Source: DASWLF01 sp963768765
GTDB taxonomy: Bacteria > Desulfobacterota > Desulfobaccia > Desulfobaccales > 0-14-0-80-60-11
Reading direction: 5' to 3'
Length of the DNA: 64,000 nt
Assembly: GCA_963768765.1 (NCBI GenBank)
Contig: CAVYJK010000024.1
Location: 62,001-126,000 of the forward strand
This document shows, in pieces, positions 7,772-16,585 of the stretch; the first letter of the stretch is position 1, and the number at the start of each line of letters is the position of its first letter. The translations under genes and the position numbers were made by a program. Under the pieces are notes generated by a model. That model searched no databases. It had not been told where the DNA came from and saw nothing but the letters and a program-made list of their open reading frames with translations.

Positions 7772-8800
7772 ATGATTAACGAACTATTAGCTCCGGGCGG
7801 CAGCCTGGAAATGGTGAAGGGCGTTTTCAAAAACGGCGCCAACGCCGTTTATGTGGGGGCTAAGGGATTTAGCCGCCGGAAATGCCAATGGGAACTGGAA
7901 GACAGCCAGATCGGTGACGCGGTGTGCATCGCCGCCGACTACCAGGGGAAGGTCCGGGTGGCCCTGAACGCGGAGATCACCCCGGAGAGATTGCCCCTGG
8001 TGTTGCAGAAAGTAGAAAAGTACGCCCACTTCGGTATCGAAGGGGTGATCGTCAAGACCCCGGCGGTCATGCAGGAAGTCCACCGGCGTTTCCCGCACCT
8101 GGTGATCCACGCCAGCGTGGGCTGCAACATCCAGACCCAGGAGGAGATGGCCCGGTTTAAATCCTACGGCGCCACGCAGCTGGTGGCTTCCACGGAAATC
8201 AACACGGCGGAGAAGCTGGCCCGGTTCAAGCGGGAAGCCGACGAGCTGGGGCTGCTCACCGAAATTCTCATCCATGGGAATCGCTGCATCGGCGGCGTGG
8301 GCAACTGCATGTTCCATGAGCTCATTGCCGACTCCTACATCCGCAAGGTTTACCGGGACGAGGAAGGCAACGAGATCGTGGAATACGAAGGCTGGCCGGA
8401 CCGCAGCGGCAGCTGCTTTCGTCTGTGCCTGCTTACCGATGAGCAGCGCCGCAAGGTCCTGAGCAAGCGGGGGCAACCGGCGGATAAGATCGAGGCCATC
8501 AACGAGCGGGTCCGGCGCCAGCCCAACGTGGCTTTCGCCATCCTGGGCGACGAGCTGAAGGCCTACCTGGACCTGGGGCTGGCCACCGTCAAGGTTCAGG
8601 GCCGGGAGTACTCGGTGGCCATGATCTCCAAGATGATCTGCTGCTACCGCCAGCTCATCGACGCCCACAGCCGGGGCGAAGACATCAATGCCACCTTCTA
8701 CCAGCGCATCCAGGACCGGCTGGCCGCCCTGGTGGCGAAGCGGGACCAGGCCCGCCTGGAAAAGACCAAGGAGCTCCATCGCAACATTGTGGGCCTGTAA
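7772..8800 (+). CDS. Peptidase U32 family protein
   Basis: This 342-residue protein has the U32 TIM-barrel style: it opens with ELLAPGGSLEMVKGVFKNGANAVYVGAKGFSRR, and continues with HASVGCNIQTQEEM and LIHGNRCIGGVGNCMFHEL. Cysteines in GNRCIGGVGNC and SGSCFRLC fit the 4Fe-4S ligands found in UbiU/UbiV-type members, so it may be an iron-sulfur hydroxylase-like or prephenate-derived RNA/cofactor modification enzyme and not a protease. Family members act in anaerobic quinone hydroxylation, tRNA hydroxylation or collagen degradation; I cannot choose among these. A rho-independent terminator follows 50 nt after the stop, so it is the end of its transcript. Confidence 0.85.
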   Translation: MINELLAPGGSLEMVKGVFKNGANAVYVGAKGFSRRKCQWELEDSQIGDAVCIAADYQGKVRVALNAEITPERLPLVLQKVEKYAHFGIEGVIVKTPAVMQEVHRRFPHLVIHASVGCNIQTQEEMARFKSYGATQLVASTEINTAEKLARFKREADELGLLTEILIHGNRCIGGVGNCMFHELIADSYIRKVYRDEEGNEIVEYEGWPDRSGSCFRLCLLTDEQRRKVLSKRGQPADKIEAINERVRRQPNVAFAILGDELKAYLDLGLATVKVQGREYSVAMISKMICCYRQLIDAHSRGEDINATFYQRIQDRLAALVAKRDQARLEKTKELHRNIVGL

Positions 8801-8850
8801 TTGATAACTTTTTTGTCAAGTTAAGGATAATTTTACTTTATTGTGTGTAG

Positions 8851-8882
8851 AAGCCTGCCCTATAATGGGGCAGGCTTTTTTT
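8851..8882 (+). terminator. Rho-independent terminator after the U32 gene
   Basis: AAGCCTGCCC and GGGGCAGGCTT form a 10-bp GC-rich stem around a TATAAT loop, followed directly by a run of T. Position 50 nt after the U32 stop codon fits transcript termination. Confidence 0.9.
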
Positions 8883-9007
8883 CTGGAACCGAGAGCGAGT
8901 GAAATAGATAGCGGCGCAGTCACGAGGGATTGCTCCCCGGGACGCGGCGAGCCTGACCCCAAAACGGAGTTTTTAAGAGTCTTCCCGGGGGCGCTGATTC
9001 CGATAGC

Positions 9008-10690
9008 TTGAGGCTCTGGTGGTTAATCCTCTTGAATGCGAGGCTCCGAAGACCGGTGACGCTAAGTAAGGTTCGTTTGCGGCCCCCCTCTCCGGCCTGG
9101 TGGGCCGGTATATTGCTGGGCGCCGTGGTACTGGTGGGTTGCTTCTACAACCTGGCCAATTATCCCACCATCTGGTGGGACGAAGGCATCTTTTCCGAGA
9201 CCGCCGCCAACCTGGTGCAGCACGGGCGCTACGCCTTTACGGTGCAAAGCCCCGATCAGTTGAGCGATCTGGATTTTCGCATCAGCGTGGGGCCGGCGGT
9301 CATCCTGCCGGTGGCGCTGGCTTACAAAATTTTCGGGGTGGAGGTGACTTCGGGGCGTCTGGTGGCCGGGGCCTACCTGGTTCTCACTTTCCTGGCCCTG
9401 TTTCTGGGAACCCGGCGCCTGTTCGGCCCGGCTGCGGGCTTGCTGGCCGTGGCCCTGGCCTTTATCGGCACCGACGTCCTCTACTGGGGGCGCTCGGTCC
9501 TGGGAGACATCCCGGCCCTGGGCTTGTTTCTCTGCGGCAGCTGTTTTCTCTTGCGGGCCCTGGACTCTGGTTCGGTCCTGCCGCTCTTTTGGGGAGGAGT
9601 CTTTCTCGGCCTGGCCTTTGACGCCAAGGAGTTTTACGGCTTGGCCTTACTGCCGCCCCTGATCTTGGTGGCCCGGCAGAGTTGGCGGGACTGGCGCAGG
9701 TTGGCCCTCCGGCTCTTGGCTTTTGGCGGCGGCGCGACCCTGCCCATTGCGGCCTATGTCCTCTTCAAGGCGGTGATCCTGGGAGACCTGGGGGCCGCGG
9801 TGCTCCATTTCCTCCACCAGAAGAAGCTGCTGTGCCACGAGTTTTTTACTCCCTTCACCATTGGCCACGTCTACCCGGAAAGTTTTATCTACCTGCTGCA
9901 GCATCCCCTCTTCTGGCTGGGAATCCTGGGAGCCCTCTGGGTCTGGAAGAAAGGAAACTTTGCGCCCGGGGAGAAGCTCTGGGTATGGAACTTTCTGCTC
10001 TGGAGCCTGGTTTACCTCACCGCGGTTTACTGGCATCGGTTCGCCTTGCCGGCCCTGTTCCTGGCCAGTCCCCTGGCGGCCCAGTTTCTCTTGAAGGGCC
10101 TGGCCCGGCTCACCGCCCTGGCGTCGCCCCGGGCCCCCGGCTGGTTGGGGGCCGGTCTGCTGGCGGCTTTTTTTATCATGATCTATCCGACGGAGGGCCT
10201 GGATATTCTGGGTCAGATCTTGACCCGGCAGGGCGACGCGCCGTCTAAGCTGGTGAGCTATCTCCGCACGCATGTGCCGGTAAAGTGCCTCATTGAAACG
10301 CCGGAGTACGAGCTGGCCTTTCTGGACGACGATCATCGCATCCATCTCATGCCGTCGTATTATTTCGTGGAATCGACCCCAGGGCGGGTGGTGCTCTTGA
10401 ATCCCCGCCAAACACCCTACGATTTTGAGCGGGTGGGGGCCGATTTTCTGATCCTGGGAAGCTTCGGGAAGAGCGTGTTTCGGCAAGTCTATCCCGCATC
10501 CATGGTGGCCCGGGATTGGCGCCGCATCGCCCGGGTGGAATATTACGACATTTTCATTTCTCGAAAATGTGAGAAAAAGATGTTAAAATTGGTTAATAGA
10601 GCCGTCGCCTCGAAACGACCGGCTACTGCCATAAGGCCCGCCGCTAAAGTAAATGCCGCAAAAACGGAGCTTAATTCGTTCGATCACTGA
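9008..10690 (+). CDS. GT-C type glycosyltransferase, family 39/ArnT-like
   Basis: This polytopic membrane enzyme of about 560 residues transfers sugar from a polyprenyl-phosphate donor. YPTIWWDEGIFSETAANLV near residue 53 carries the catalytic Asp-Glu of the first periplasmic loop typical of GT39/GT83 proteins. About 10 further hydrophobic segments follow, and a soluble C-terminal part begins near residue 420. The start is uncertain: TTG at 9008 and GTG at 9056 are both in frame, and neither has a strong ribosome-binding site. The last 38 nt overlap the ATP-grasp gene, so the two are translationally coupled. Target molecule is unknown; lipid A, glycan or protein are all possible. Confidence 0.8.
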   Translation: MRLWWLILLNARLRRPVTLSKVRLRPPSPAWWAGILLGAVVLVGCFYNLANYPTIWWDEGIFSETAANLVQHGRYAFTVQSPDQLSDLDFRISVGPAVILPVALAYKIFGVEVTSGRLVAGAYLVLTFLALFLGTRRLFGPAAGLLAVALAFIGTDVLYWGRSVLGDIPALGLFLCGSCFLLRALDSGSVLPLFWGGVFLGLAFDAKEFYGLALLPPLILVARQSWRDWRRLALRLLAFGGGATLPIAAYVLFKAVILGDLGAAVLHFLHQKKLLCHEFFTPFTIGHVYPESFIYLLQHPLFWLGILGALWVWKKGNFAPGEKLWVWNFLLWSLVYLTAVYWHRFALPALFLASPLAAQFLLKGLARLTALASPRAPGWLGAGLLAAFFIMIYPTEGLDILGQILTRQGDAPSKLVSYLRTHVPVKCLIETPEYELAFLDDDHRIHLMPSYYFVESTPGRVVLLNPRQTPYDFERVGADFLILGSFGKSVFRQVYPASMVARDWRRIARVEYYDIFISRKCEKKMLKLVNRAVASKRPATAIRPAAKVNAAKTELNSFDH

Positions 10691-11423
10691 TTTTCGCAGC
10701 CAGTACAGGCGGTTGCGTTGCGGCGACGCGGTGCTGGGCGCCCTGGCCTTGAGACCCGGGGAGGAGATCAAGTTGCTGGATCTGGCGGACCGGGGGGTGG
10801 CCTTCTTTCCCCCGGCCCTGGTTCAGCTGCTGTGCCGGTCCAAGGCGGCCCAGGCCGAAGTCCTGGGGGAATTCATGGTGCCCGGGGCCTTTGTGGCCTA
10901 CGCCCTCCCTGACCTGGCCGCCCACCTGCCGGAGTTCCATTCCCGGAACCTGGGCCCGGTGGTGGTCAAACTGGACCGGGGCCACCTGGGCCTGGGGGTG
11001 AGCCTCTGGCCGTCCCTGGAGGCCCTTTACAGCCTGGCGGGCCTCAAAGGCCTGACCTATCCCCTGGTGGTGCAGCCCTTGCTTATGGGCGCCCGGGATC
11101 TGAGGGCCGTCTTTTTAGGTGACTATGTCGAAGCCTACGAACGGGTCAACCCTCACAGTTTTCGGAAAAATCTCTTTCAAGGCGGCTCCTCCAAGCTCGC
11201 CGTCCTCACCCCCGAGCAGACGGCTTTTTGCCGCCGGGTCATGGACCGGGGGAAATTCCCCTATGCCATTTTGGATCTGCTCGTAAGTCCCCAGGGCGCG
11301 ACCTATCTTTCGGAAATCAGTATCAAGGGGGGGCTCACCGGGGCCCGCCTCACCCAGGCGGATTTCCGGCAACGGGTTGCCTCCCTGGAAGAGGAATTCG
11401 TCAAACAATGGGAAAACTCATAG
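10653..11423 (+). CDS. ATP-grasp domain protein
   Basis: This 256-residue protein shows RimK-like ATP-grasp organisation: a short N-terminal region, then GPVVVKLDRGHLGLGV (about residues 107-122, the glycine-rich/Lys nucleotide-binding part), LVVQPLLMGARDLRAVFLG (about 143-161), YERVNPHSFRKNLFQGGSS with basic residues, and a metal-binding end at DLLVSPQGATYLSEIS (about 207-222). Such enzymes join a carboxylate to an amine or thiol using ATP. It overlaps the upstream glycosyltransferase by 38 nt and the downstream phosphoribosyltransferase by 16 nt, forming one compact operon. The substrate is not predictable; the family assignment rests on motif spacing. Confidence 0.7.
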   Translation: MPQKRSLIRSITDFRSQYRRLRCGDAVLGALALRPGEEIKLLDLADRGVAFFPPALVQLLCRSKAAQAEVLGEFMVPGAFVAYALPDLAAHLPEFHSRNLGPVVVKLDRGHLGLGVSLWPSLEALYSLAGLKGLTYPLVVQPLLMGARDLRAVFLGDYVEAYERVNPHSFRKNLFQGGSSKLAVLTPEQTAFCRRVMDRGKFPYAILDLLVSPQGATYLSEISIKGGLTGARLTQADFRQRVASLEEEFVKQWENS

Positions 11424-12100
11424 AGGATCCGAACTTACGCGACCACATCCACGTCTTTCTTGACCGGGCCGGGGCCGGCCAGCAGCTGGCGTCCCTGCTG
11501 CTCGATTATCAGGGCCAGGAGGTCCATCTGTTCGCCATCCCCGCCGGCGGGGTGCCGGTGGCCGCGGAGATCGCCCGGGGCCTGGGGGTCCCGTTGGACC
11601 TGGTGATCGTCCGGAAGATCCAGTTCCCCTGGACCACCGAAGCCGGTTTCGGGGCCCTGGATTCCACGGGGGAGGCCATCTTTAACCAGGAATTGCTGCA
11701 GCGCATGTTCATTACCCCGGAGGAGATGGAAGCCCAGGTGCAAAAAACCGCGGCCATAATCAGGCAGCGGGAGGAGAGACTCCGGGGCGGCAGACCCTAT
11801 CCCAATCTTACAGGCCGGCCCGCCATCATCGTGGACGACGGCCTGGCTTCGGGCTACACCATGCGGGCCGCGGTCAAGTTTTTGCGCGCCCGGGGCGCGG
11901 GCCAGGTCGTGGTCGCGGTGCCCACGGGCTGTGAGCGCACCGTGGGGGACCTCCTGCCCCTGGTGGACGAGCTCTACTGCCTCAACGTCCGGGGCGGCTG
12001 GTCCTTCGCGGTGGCCGACGCCTACCAGAACTGGTACGATCTGACGGAAGAGGAAGTTTTAGATATTCTGAGATCCTTAAGCCCTGCAAAAGAACCTTGA
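11408..12100 (+). CDS. Phosphoribosyltransferase family protein
   Basis: This 230-residue type I PRTase-fold protein carries the PRPP-binding loop IIVDDGLASGYTMRAA near residue 137. An N-terminal Arg/Lys segment DLVIVRKIQFPWTTEAGFGA resembles the flexible loop of the predicted phosphoribosyltransferases often annotated as ComF-like or dienelactone-hydrolase-linked PRTases. ATG at 11408 is chosen because the long upstream frame from 11228 only shadows the ATP-grasp gene. It overlaps that gene by 16 nt. It presumably moves ribose-phosphate between PRPP and a base or related acceptor, but the substrate is unknown. It ends the GT39/ATP-grasp/PRT operon. Confidence 0.85.
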   Translation: MGKLIEDPNLRDHIHVFLDRAGAGQQLASLLLDYQGQEVHLFAIPAGGVPVAAEIARGLGVPLDLVIVRKIQFPWTTEAGFGALDSTGEAIFNQELLQRMFITPEEMEAQVQKTAAIIRQREERLRGGRPYPNLTGRPAIIVDDGLASGYTMRAAVKFLRARGAGQVVVAVPTGCERTVGDLLPLVDELYCLNVRGGWSFAVADAYQNWYDLTEEEVLDILRSLSPAKEP

Positions 12101-12233
12101 CCACCGTTGTAATTCCGGGTCAGAATAAAGAAGACCCCGATTCTAAGAAGATTCATCGAATTCCCCTTGAAGGCCTAGGATAAAGCGGGATATCCCGACT
12201 CCGGTTCCGGAGCCGGACAGTTGGAGCTTTTAG

Positions 12234-13418
12234 ATGGCAGAGAATTGGTTTGAAAGAAATCCCAAAAAAACCATCTGCTCTTTGTTAATCGTATTATTCT
12301 TCATCATGGTTTATGGCGCTGAGAAGCTGCTGGAATATAAAAACCCGGTGGTCGGCTTTAACTATGCCCTGCCCAACCGGGCCATCCGGCTAAGGGAATA
12401 TCGGCCTTCCATGACTGAATACTTTCTACCTGGGAGGGAGGAAAAGTATTTCGATAGCCTGGTCCTGAGAAAATATGTATTAAGGTTAGATAATAATGGT
12501 TTCATCATTCCCTCGAAAAAATATGACCACCCGGATCTCTCTCTGGTATTTTTAGGAGCATCCACTACCGAATGCCGCTTCATGGAAGAAGACCAAAGAT
12601 TTCCTTATTTAGTAGGCTCATTACTCGAAAAAAAATTGGGAGTCAGGATCAATTCTTATAATGCCGGCAGAAGTGGTAATCACAGCCTCCACTCCATAGA
12701 TATTCTGCTCAATAAAGTTATGCCGATTAAACCGCAAATCGTTCTGATGATGCATAATATTAATGACCTCGTCATCTTGCTTTATGAAAAATCTTATTGG
12801 AACAATAACTCGTCAAGATCGGTAATTATTGACATGAATGATGAGATAGTTTCTAACTTCATCAAAATAATGAGAGATAGATATATTCCCAACCTATCTG
12901 CGGAAATGCACAAGTTGGAAAAATCCGTCAGGTCTTTATGGAAATCCGAGCCCAAAGGCGGCAACCTGTCGGACCCAAGGGATGAATTCTCCGAGGTCAG
13001 GGGCAAGAAGATGGTAATTAACCAATCGGAACTGATCGCCCAGTTTGAGATGAATTTGCAGTGTTTTATTTATCTCTGCAAGGCAAGAAACATCGTCCCG
13101 GTCTTGATGACCATGGCCAGCAGGCTGAAAGACATCCCGGATAAAGCTATTGCCGACGGCATCAGGGAGGCCGGTCTTAATTACGCGGAATTTAAGGCGC
13201 TTTTTGATTCGTTCAATGATGCTATCCGCAAAAAGGCCTCGGAAAACCATATTATGCTCATCGATCTGGCCAAAGGAATTCCTCCCGAACGGGAATATTT
13301 CTATGATGTGGTGCACCACAACCCTAAAGGCTCGGTTAAAGCGGCAGAAATTATCAGTGAGCATTTGCAACCTCTGGTTAAGCAAATTATCGAGCAGAGA
13401 AAAGCAACCTTAAATTAA
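12234..13418 (+). CDS. Membrane-anchored SGNH/GDSL hydrolase family protein, paralogue 1
   Basis: This 394-residue protein has a short cytoplasmic head ENWFERNPKKT, one membrane segment (about 15-32) and a periplasmic SGNH domain. Block I is LVFLGASTTE with the catalytic Ser, GNHSLHSIDILLNK holds the oxyanion Asn, and YDVVHHNPKGS gives the catalytic Asp and His. It is clearly homologous over its whole length to the protein at 55445-56629, sharing the unusual ENWFERNPKKT head, YDHPDxxLVFLG and RDxYIPNL. It is noticeably richer in A/T than its neighbours and uses many AAA/AAT/TTA codons, suggesting transfer. Family members add or remove O-acyl groups on glycans; the substrate is unknown. Confidence 0.82.
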   Translation: MAENWFERNPKKTICSLLIVLFFIMVYGAEKLLEYKNPVVGFNYALPNRAIRLREYRPSMTEYFLPGREEKYFDSLVLRKYVLRLDNNGFIIPSKKYDHPDLSLVFLGASTTECRFMEEDQRFPYLVGSLLEKKLGVRINSYNAGRSGNHSLHSIDILLNKVMPIKPQIVLMMHNINDLVILLYEKSYWNNNSSRSVIIDMNDEIVSNFIKIMRDRYIPNLSAEMHKLEKSVRSLWKSEPKGGNLSDPRDEFSEVRGKKMVINQSELIAQFEMNLQCFIYLCKARNIVPVLMTMASRLKDIPDKAIADGIREAGLNYAEFKALFDSFNDAIRKKASENHIMLIDLAKGIPPEREYFYDVVHHNPKGSVKAAEIISEHLQPLVKQIIEQRKATLN

Positions 13419-13438
13419 GTTCCAGCCAAAGCTTCACT

Positions 13439-14076
13439 ATGAGTCGCATCAGTTTTCCCTCTGTAGTGGCTAAATCCTCGAAACTAAGAAACCGGACTAT
13501 CCCCAGGGATCGGCTGGCCTTCGACATCGACGGGGTGGTGGCCGACATCATGACCACCTTCCTCACCCTGGCCCGGGAGCGCTTCGACGTGGGCCACCAC
13601 CTGCGCTACGAGCACATCACCACCTTTTACCTGGAGGAGTGCCTGGACCTGGAGCCCTGGATCATCGCGGAGCTCATCCGGGAACTCATCGACCGCCCCC
13701 ATGAGCTGCCCGTGGAACCCCTGCCCCACGCGGTGCCGGTGCTGACCCGTCTGGTCGGCGAGAGACTCCCTTGCTGTTCGTCACCGCCCGGGACCGGGCC
13801 GGGCCCATCGAGACCTGGCTGAACCGCACCCTGGCGGGGGTGCCGCCGGCGGCCATCCGGGTGGTGGCCACCGGCGACCCGGACACCAAGATCCATTACC
13901 TTAAGGACCACCGCATCCAGTACTTCGTGGAAGACCGCCTGGAAACCTGCCTGCAACTGGCCGATAACGGCATCACCCCCATCCTCTTCGCCCAACCCTG
14001 GAACCGCCAACCGCACCCGTTCCTGGAAGTGAAGGACTGGCCGGCCCTGGCCGACCTCCTCTTCGAGGAGGGTTAG
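13439..14076 (+). CDS. HAD-like nucleotidase/phosphatase, reading frame broken
   Basis: Two frames together make one HAD-superfamily protein of about 212 residues. The first (13439 to about 13770) has RLAFDIDGVVADIMTTFL, the HAD motif I with DxD, and a helical cap. The second (about 13771-14076) has LLFVTARDRAGPIETWL, motif II with the Thr, then DTKIHYLKDHRIQYFVEDRLETC, motifs III and IV. The join needs one extra base in the C run near 13768, so a base is probably missing. It resembles 5'(3')-deoxyribonucleotidase-like (NT5C) proteins. It may hydrolyse nucleoside monophosphates, but substrate is unproven. Confidence 0.72.
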
Positions 14077-14077
14077 G

Positions 14078-14345
14078 ATTGTGGGGAGGGGGCCAGGGGC
14101 CGACGGCCCCTGCCCCCTCCCCCAACCCCCTCCCCCAACCCCCATAAGGGTGTAAAAAATATTGGCTGGCGGAGTCGGGCGCAGCCCGCCTCCGCCAGCC
14201 CCTTACGGGGGTTGGGTGGGGGGTTTGGGGGGAGGGCAGGGACGAAGTCCCTGGCCCTCCCCCCAATTCCCTAAAAGGGTGCCTGCAGGGCTGGGAAAAT
14301 CCCAGCCCTGCAGGCACTTCCATTTTCGCCGCCAATCAGATAGAA
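14078..14345. repeat. G/C-tract dispersed palindromic repeat between the HAD gene and thiC
   Basis: The segment is built of blocks that recur in many intergenic regions here: GGGGAGGGGGCCAGGGGCCG, a complementary CCCCTCCCCCAACCCC, then CCCCTTACGGGGGTTGGG and a terminal GGGCAGGGAC...GTCCCTGGCCCTCCCC. Similar sets lie at 15618-15700, 16308-16395, 17206-17398, 38655-38885, 45018-45082, 45605-45718 and 58032-58210. No gene is visible. No TPP riboswitch motif was recognised in front of thiC. Confidence 0.7.
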
Positions 14346-14352
14346 TTCTCCT

Positions 14353-15616
14353 ATGACGCAGCGGGAAGCAGCTTTAAACGGGCGCATCACGGCGGCCATG
14401 GAGCAGGCGGCGGCCAGGGAGGGTCTCCCTCCCGAGGTCATCCGCCGGGGATTGGCCCGGGGTGACCTGGTGGTGCCGGCCAACCGGGGCCACCGGGGGC
14501 TCGAGGCCGCGGCCATCGGCGCCGGCGTCCGGGTGAAGATCAACGCCAATATCGGCACCTCCCCCCACGACATCAGTCTGGAAAAAGAGCAGGCCAAGCT
14601 GGCCGCGGCCCTGGAGTATGGGGCGGACGCGGTCATGGACCTCTCAACCGGCGGCGACCTGGACGAGATCCGCACCGCGCTCCTGGCCCGCTGCCGAGTC
14701 CCCTTCGGCACCGTGCCCATCTATCAAGTGATGACCGAGGCCAAATCCCTGGACGAAGTCAAGGCGAAGTCCATCCTGGAGATGGTGCGCCATCACGCCA
14801 GGCAGGGGGTGGACTTCGTCACGGTGCACTGCGGCGTCACCCGGGGGGCGCTCCCCCTTCTGTCCAAGCGGGTCACCGGGGTGGTCTCCCGGGGCGGGGC
14901 TTTCCTGGTCGCCTGGATGCGCCGCTTCGGGCGGGAGAACCCGCTGTACGAGCACTATGACCAGCTCCTGGACATTGCCCGGGAATACGACGTCACCCTG
15001 TCTCTGGGGGACGGCCTGCGCCCCGGGTGTCTGGCCGACGCCACCGACCGGGCCCAACTGCACGAGCTGAAAATCCTGGGCGAGCTCACCAAGCGGGCCT
15101 GGGCTAAGGGCGTCCAAGTGATGGTGGAGGGGCCGGGCCATCTGCCGCTGCACGTCATCCGGAAGAATGTCCGCCTCCAGCAGAAGTATTGCCAGAACGC
15201 CCCCTTTTACGTGCTGGGGCCCCTGGTCACCGACGTGGCTTCGGGCTACGACCACATCGCCGGGGCCATTGGCGGGGCCCTGGCCGCCACGGAGGGCGCG
15301 GCCTTCCTCTGCTACGTCACCCCGGCGGAGCACCTGAAGCTGCCGGAGGTGGAGGACGTCATCGACGGGGTGGTGGCCTCCCGTATCGCGGCCCACGCCG
15401 CGGATATCGCCCGGGGCCTGCCCGGCGCCGCGGACTGGGATCTCGCAGATGTCCAGAGCCCGCCGGGCCCTGGACTGGGACACCCAGATCAAGCTCTCCG
15501 TCAACCCGGTGAAAGCCCGGCGCTACCGGGAGCTCTCCCAGGCCAAGGAAGACCAGTGCACCATGTGCGGCCGCTTCTGCGCCATGAAGGTCTTCGACGA
15601 TAAGTTTGAGGAATGA
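14353..15616 (+). CDS. thiC: Phosphomethylpyrimidine synthase ThiC, 3' frame break
   Basis: This radical-SAM enzyme converts aminoimidazole ribotide to HMP phosphate in thiamine synthesis. About 420 residues is the length of the short bacterial/archaeal form. Visible blocks are KINANIGTSPHDISLEKEQA, GADAVMDLSTGGDLDEIR, PFGTVPIYQ, VDFVTVHCGVTRG, SLGDGLRPGCLADATD, EGPGHLPLHVI and FLCYVTPAEHLKLP. Past about 15450 the C-terminus continues one base out of frame as SRARRALDWDTQIKLSVNP and ends with CTMCGRFCAMKVF, whose three Cys bind the 4Fe-4S cluster. One surplus base near 15450 explains the break; without it the protein ends at 15616. Confidence 0.93.
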
Positions 15617-15898
15617 GTTTTGGGGGAGGGGGCCAAGGGCCGAGGGCCCTTACGCTTACAAAAAACTCCCCCAAGCCCCCACCCCCAATCCCCAGAAGAA
15701 GCCTTGCAAGGCGGGACCTGCGGCCCGGCTTGCAAGGCTTTTGGTTTTTGATTAACATATGTTAAGCAATAAACCTTAACATCTATTGCCCAAACCTGCA
15801 TCAACCCCGCAGCATTGCTGGTTCTCTTTTTCTGGCATATTCCTTGCTCATAGTGGATTAAATTGAATTTTGGGAAAATCGCCATTAAGGAGAAAGTC

Positions 15899-16258
15899 AT
15901 GAAACTGCTGTTCATAATTTCCAAGGGCTTGGAGAAGTCCGGCGGCGCCACCCGGGCCATGCAGTTTGCGTCCCTGGCGGCGCAGCAGGGGAACCACGTG
16001 GAGGTCTTCCTCATCGATGATGCGGTGCATTGGGCCCAGGCGGGCATGGCCGAAGGCATCCGGGCCACCACCGGCGAGTCCCTGAAGGACTTCCTGGATC
16101 TGCTCGCCAGCCGCGAGCACCCCATCCACGTTTGCAAGGGCTGCGCCGACAAGCGCCTGATTTCCCCGGACGACTTGATCGACGGCTCCCTGCTCTCCCC
16201 GGCCCCGGTGGTGGTGGAGATGATGGCCAGCCCGGATTACAAGGTGTTCACGTTTTAG
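15899..16258 (+). CDS. DsrE/DsrF-like family protein
   Basis: This 119-residue small cytoplasmic protein has the DsrE-like alpha/beta fold: MKLLFIISKGLEKSG, then RAMQFASLAAQQGNHVEVFLIDDAVHW, and VCKGCADKRLI in the C-terminal half with two cysteines that may take part in persulfide transfer. The start at 15899 has AAGGAG at 15887-15892; the upstream in-frame TTG-type start is not supported. Family members relay sulfur or act in redox chemistry. It is surrounded by repeats, 327 nt before hxlB, and no dsr or tus genes are visible nearby, so its role is open. Confidence 0.82.
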   Translation: MKLLFIISKGLEKSGGATRAMQFASLAAQQGNHVEVFLIDDAVHWAQAGMAEGIRATTGESLKDFLDLLASREHPIHVCKGCADKRLISPDDLIDGSLLSPAPVVVEMMASPDYKVFTF

Positions 16259-16585
16259 GTTTTCGGTTGTCGGTTTCCGGTAACAGGCAATATGGACAGA
16301 TAAGTTAGCCTGGGAAGTCGGGGCCATCGGCCCCGCCGTCCCAGGCCCTTATGCGGGTTGGGAGGGGCGGCCTCTGGCCCCCTCCCTGCAAAGCCCTCTG
16401 GGAGCAGTCAGAAGGGGGAAGCCTTAGCAACTAACTGGTAAAAAATGAGGGAAGACTCAGGAAAAGCGGAAGAAATATGGAAATTGCCCCAAGTCTGTGT
16501 TAAATTCTTATCAAGATTCCTCCAATAAATGGACGGCTTGGATCCGAATCCGGTTTGGACCGAGACTTGAAAGGAGGGGAACCGT
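16259..16585. other. Gap between the DsrE gene and hxlB, contains a palindromic repeat
   Basis: Positions 16308-16395 carry the CTGGGAAGTCGGGGCC / GGCCCCGCCGTCCCAGGCC block of the dispersed G/C-tract family. The remainder is AT-richer and ends with AAAGGAGGGGAACCGT, the ribosome-binding site of hxlB at 16570-16585. No further gene is supported. Confidence 0.6.

Noticed and set aside
14078..14352. TPP riboswitch in front of thiC
   Set aside because: No recognisable TPP aptamer core; the gap is filled with the G/C-tract repeat.
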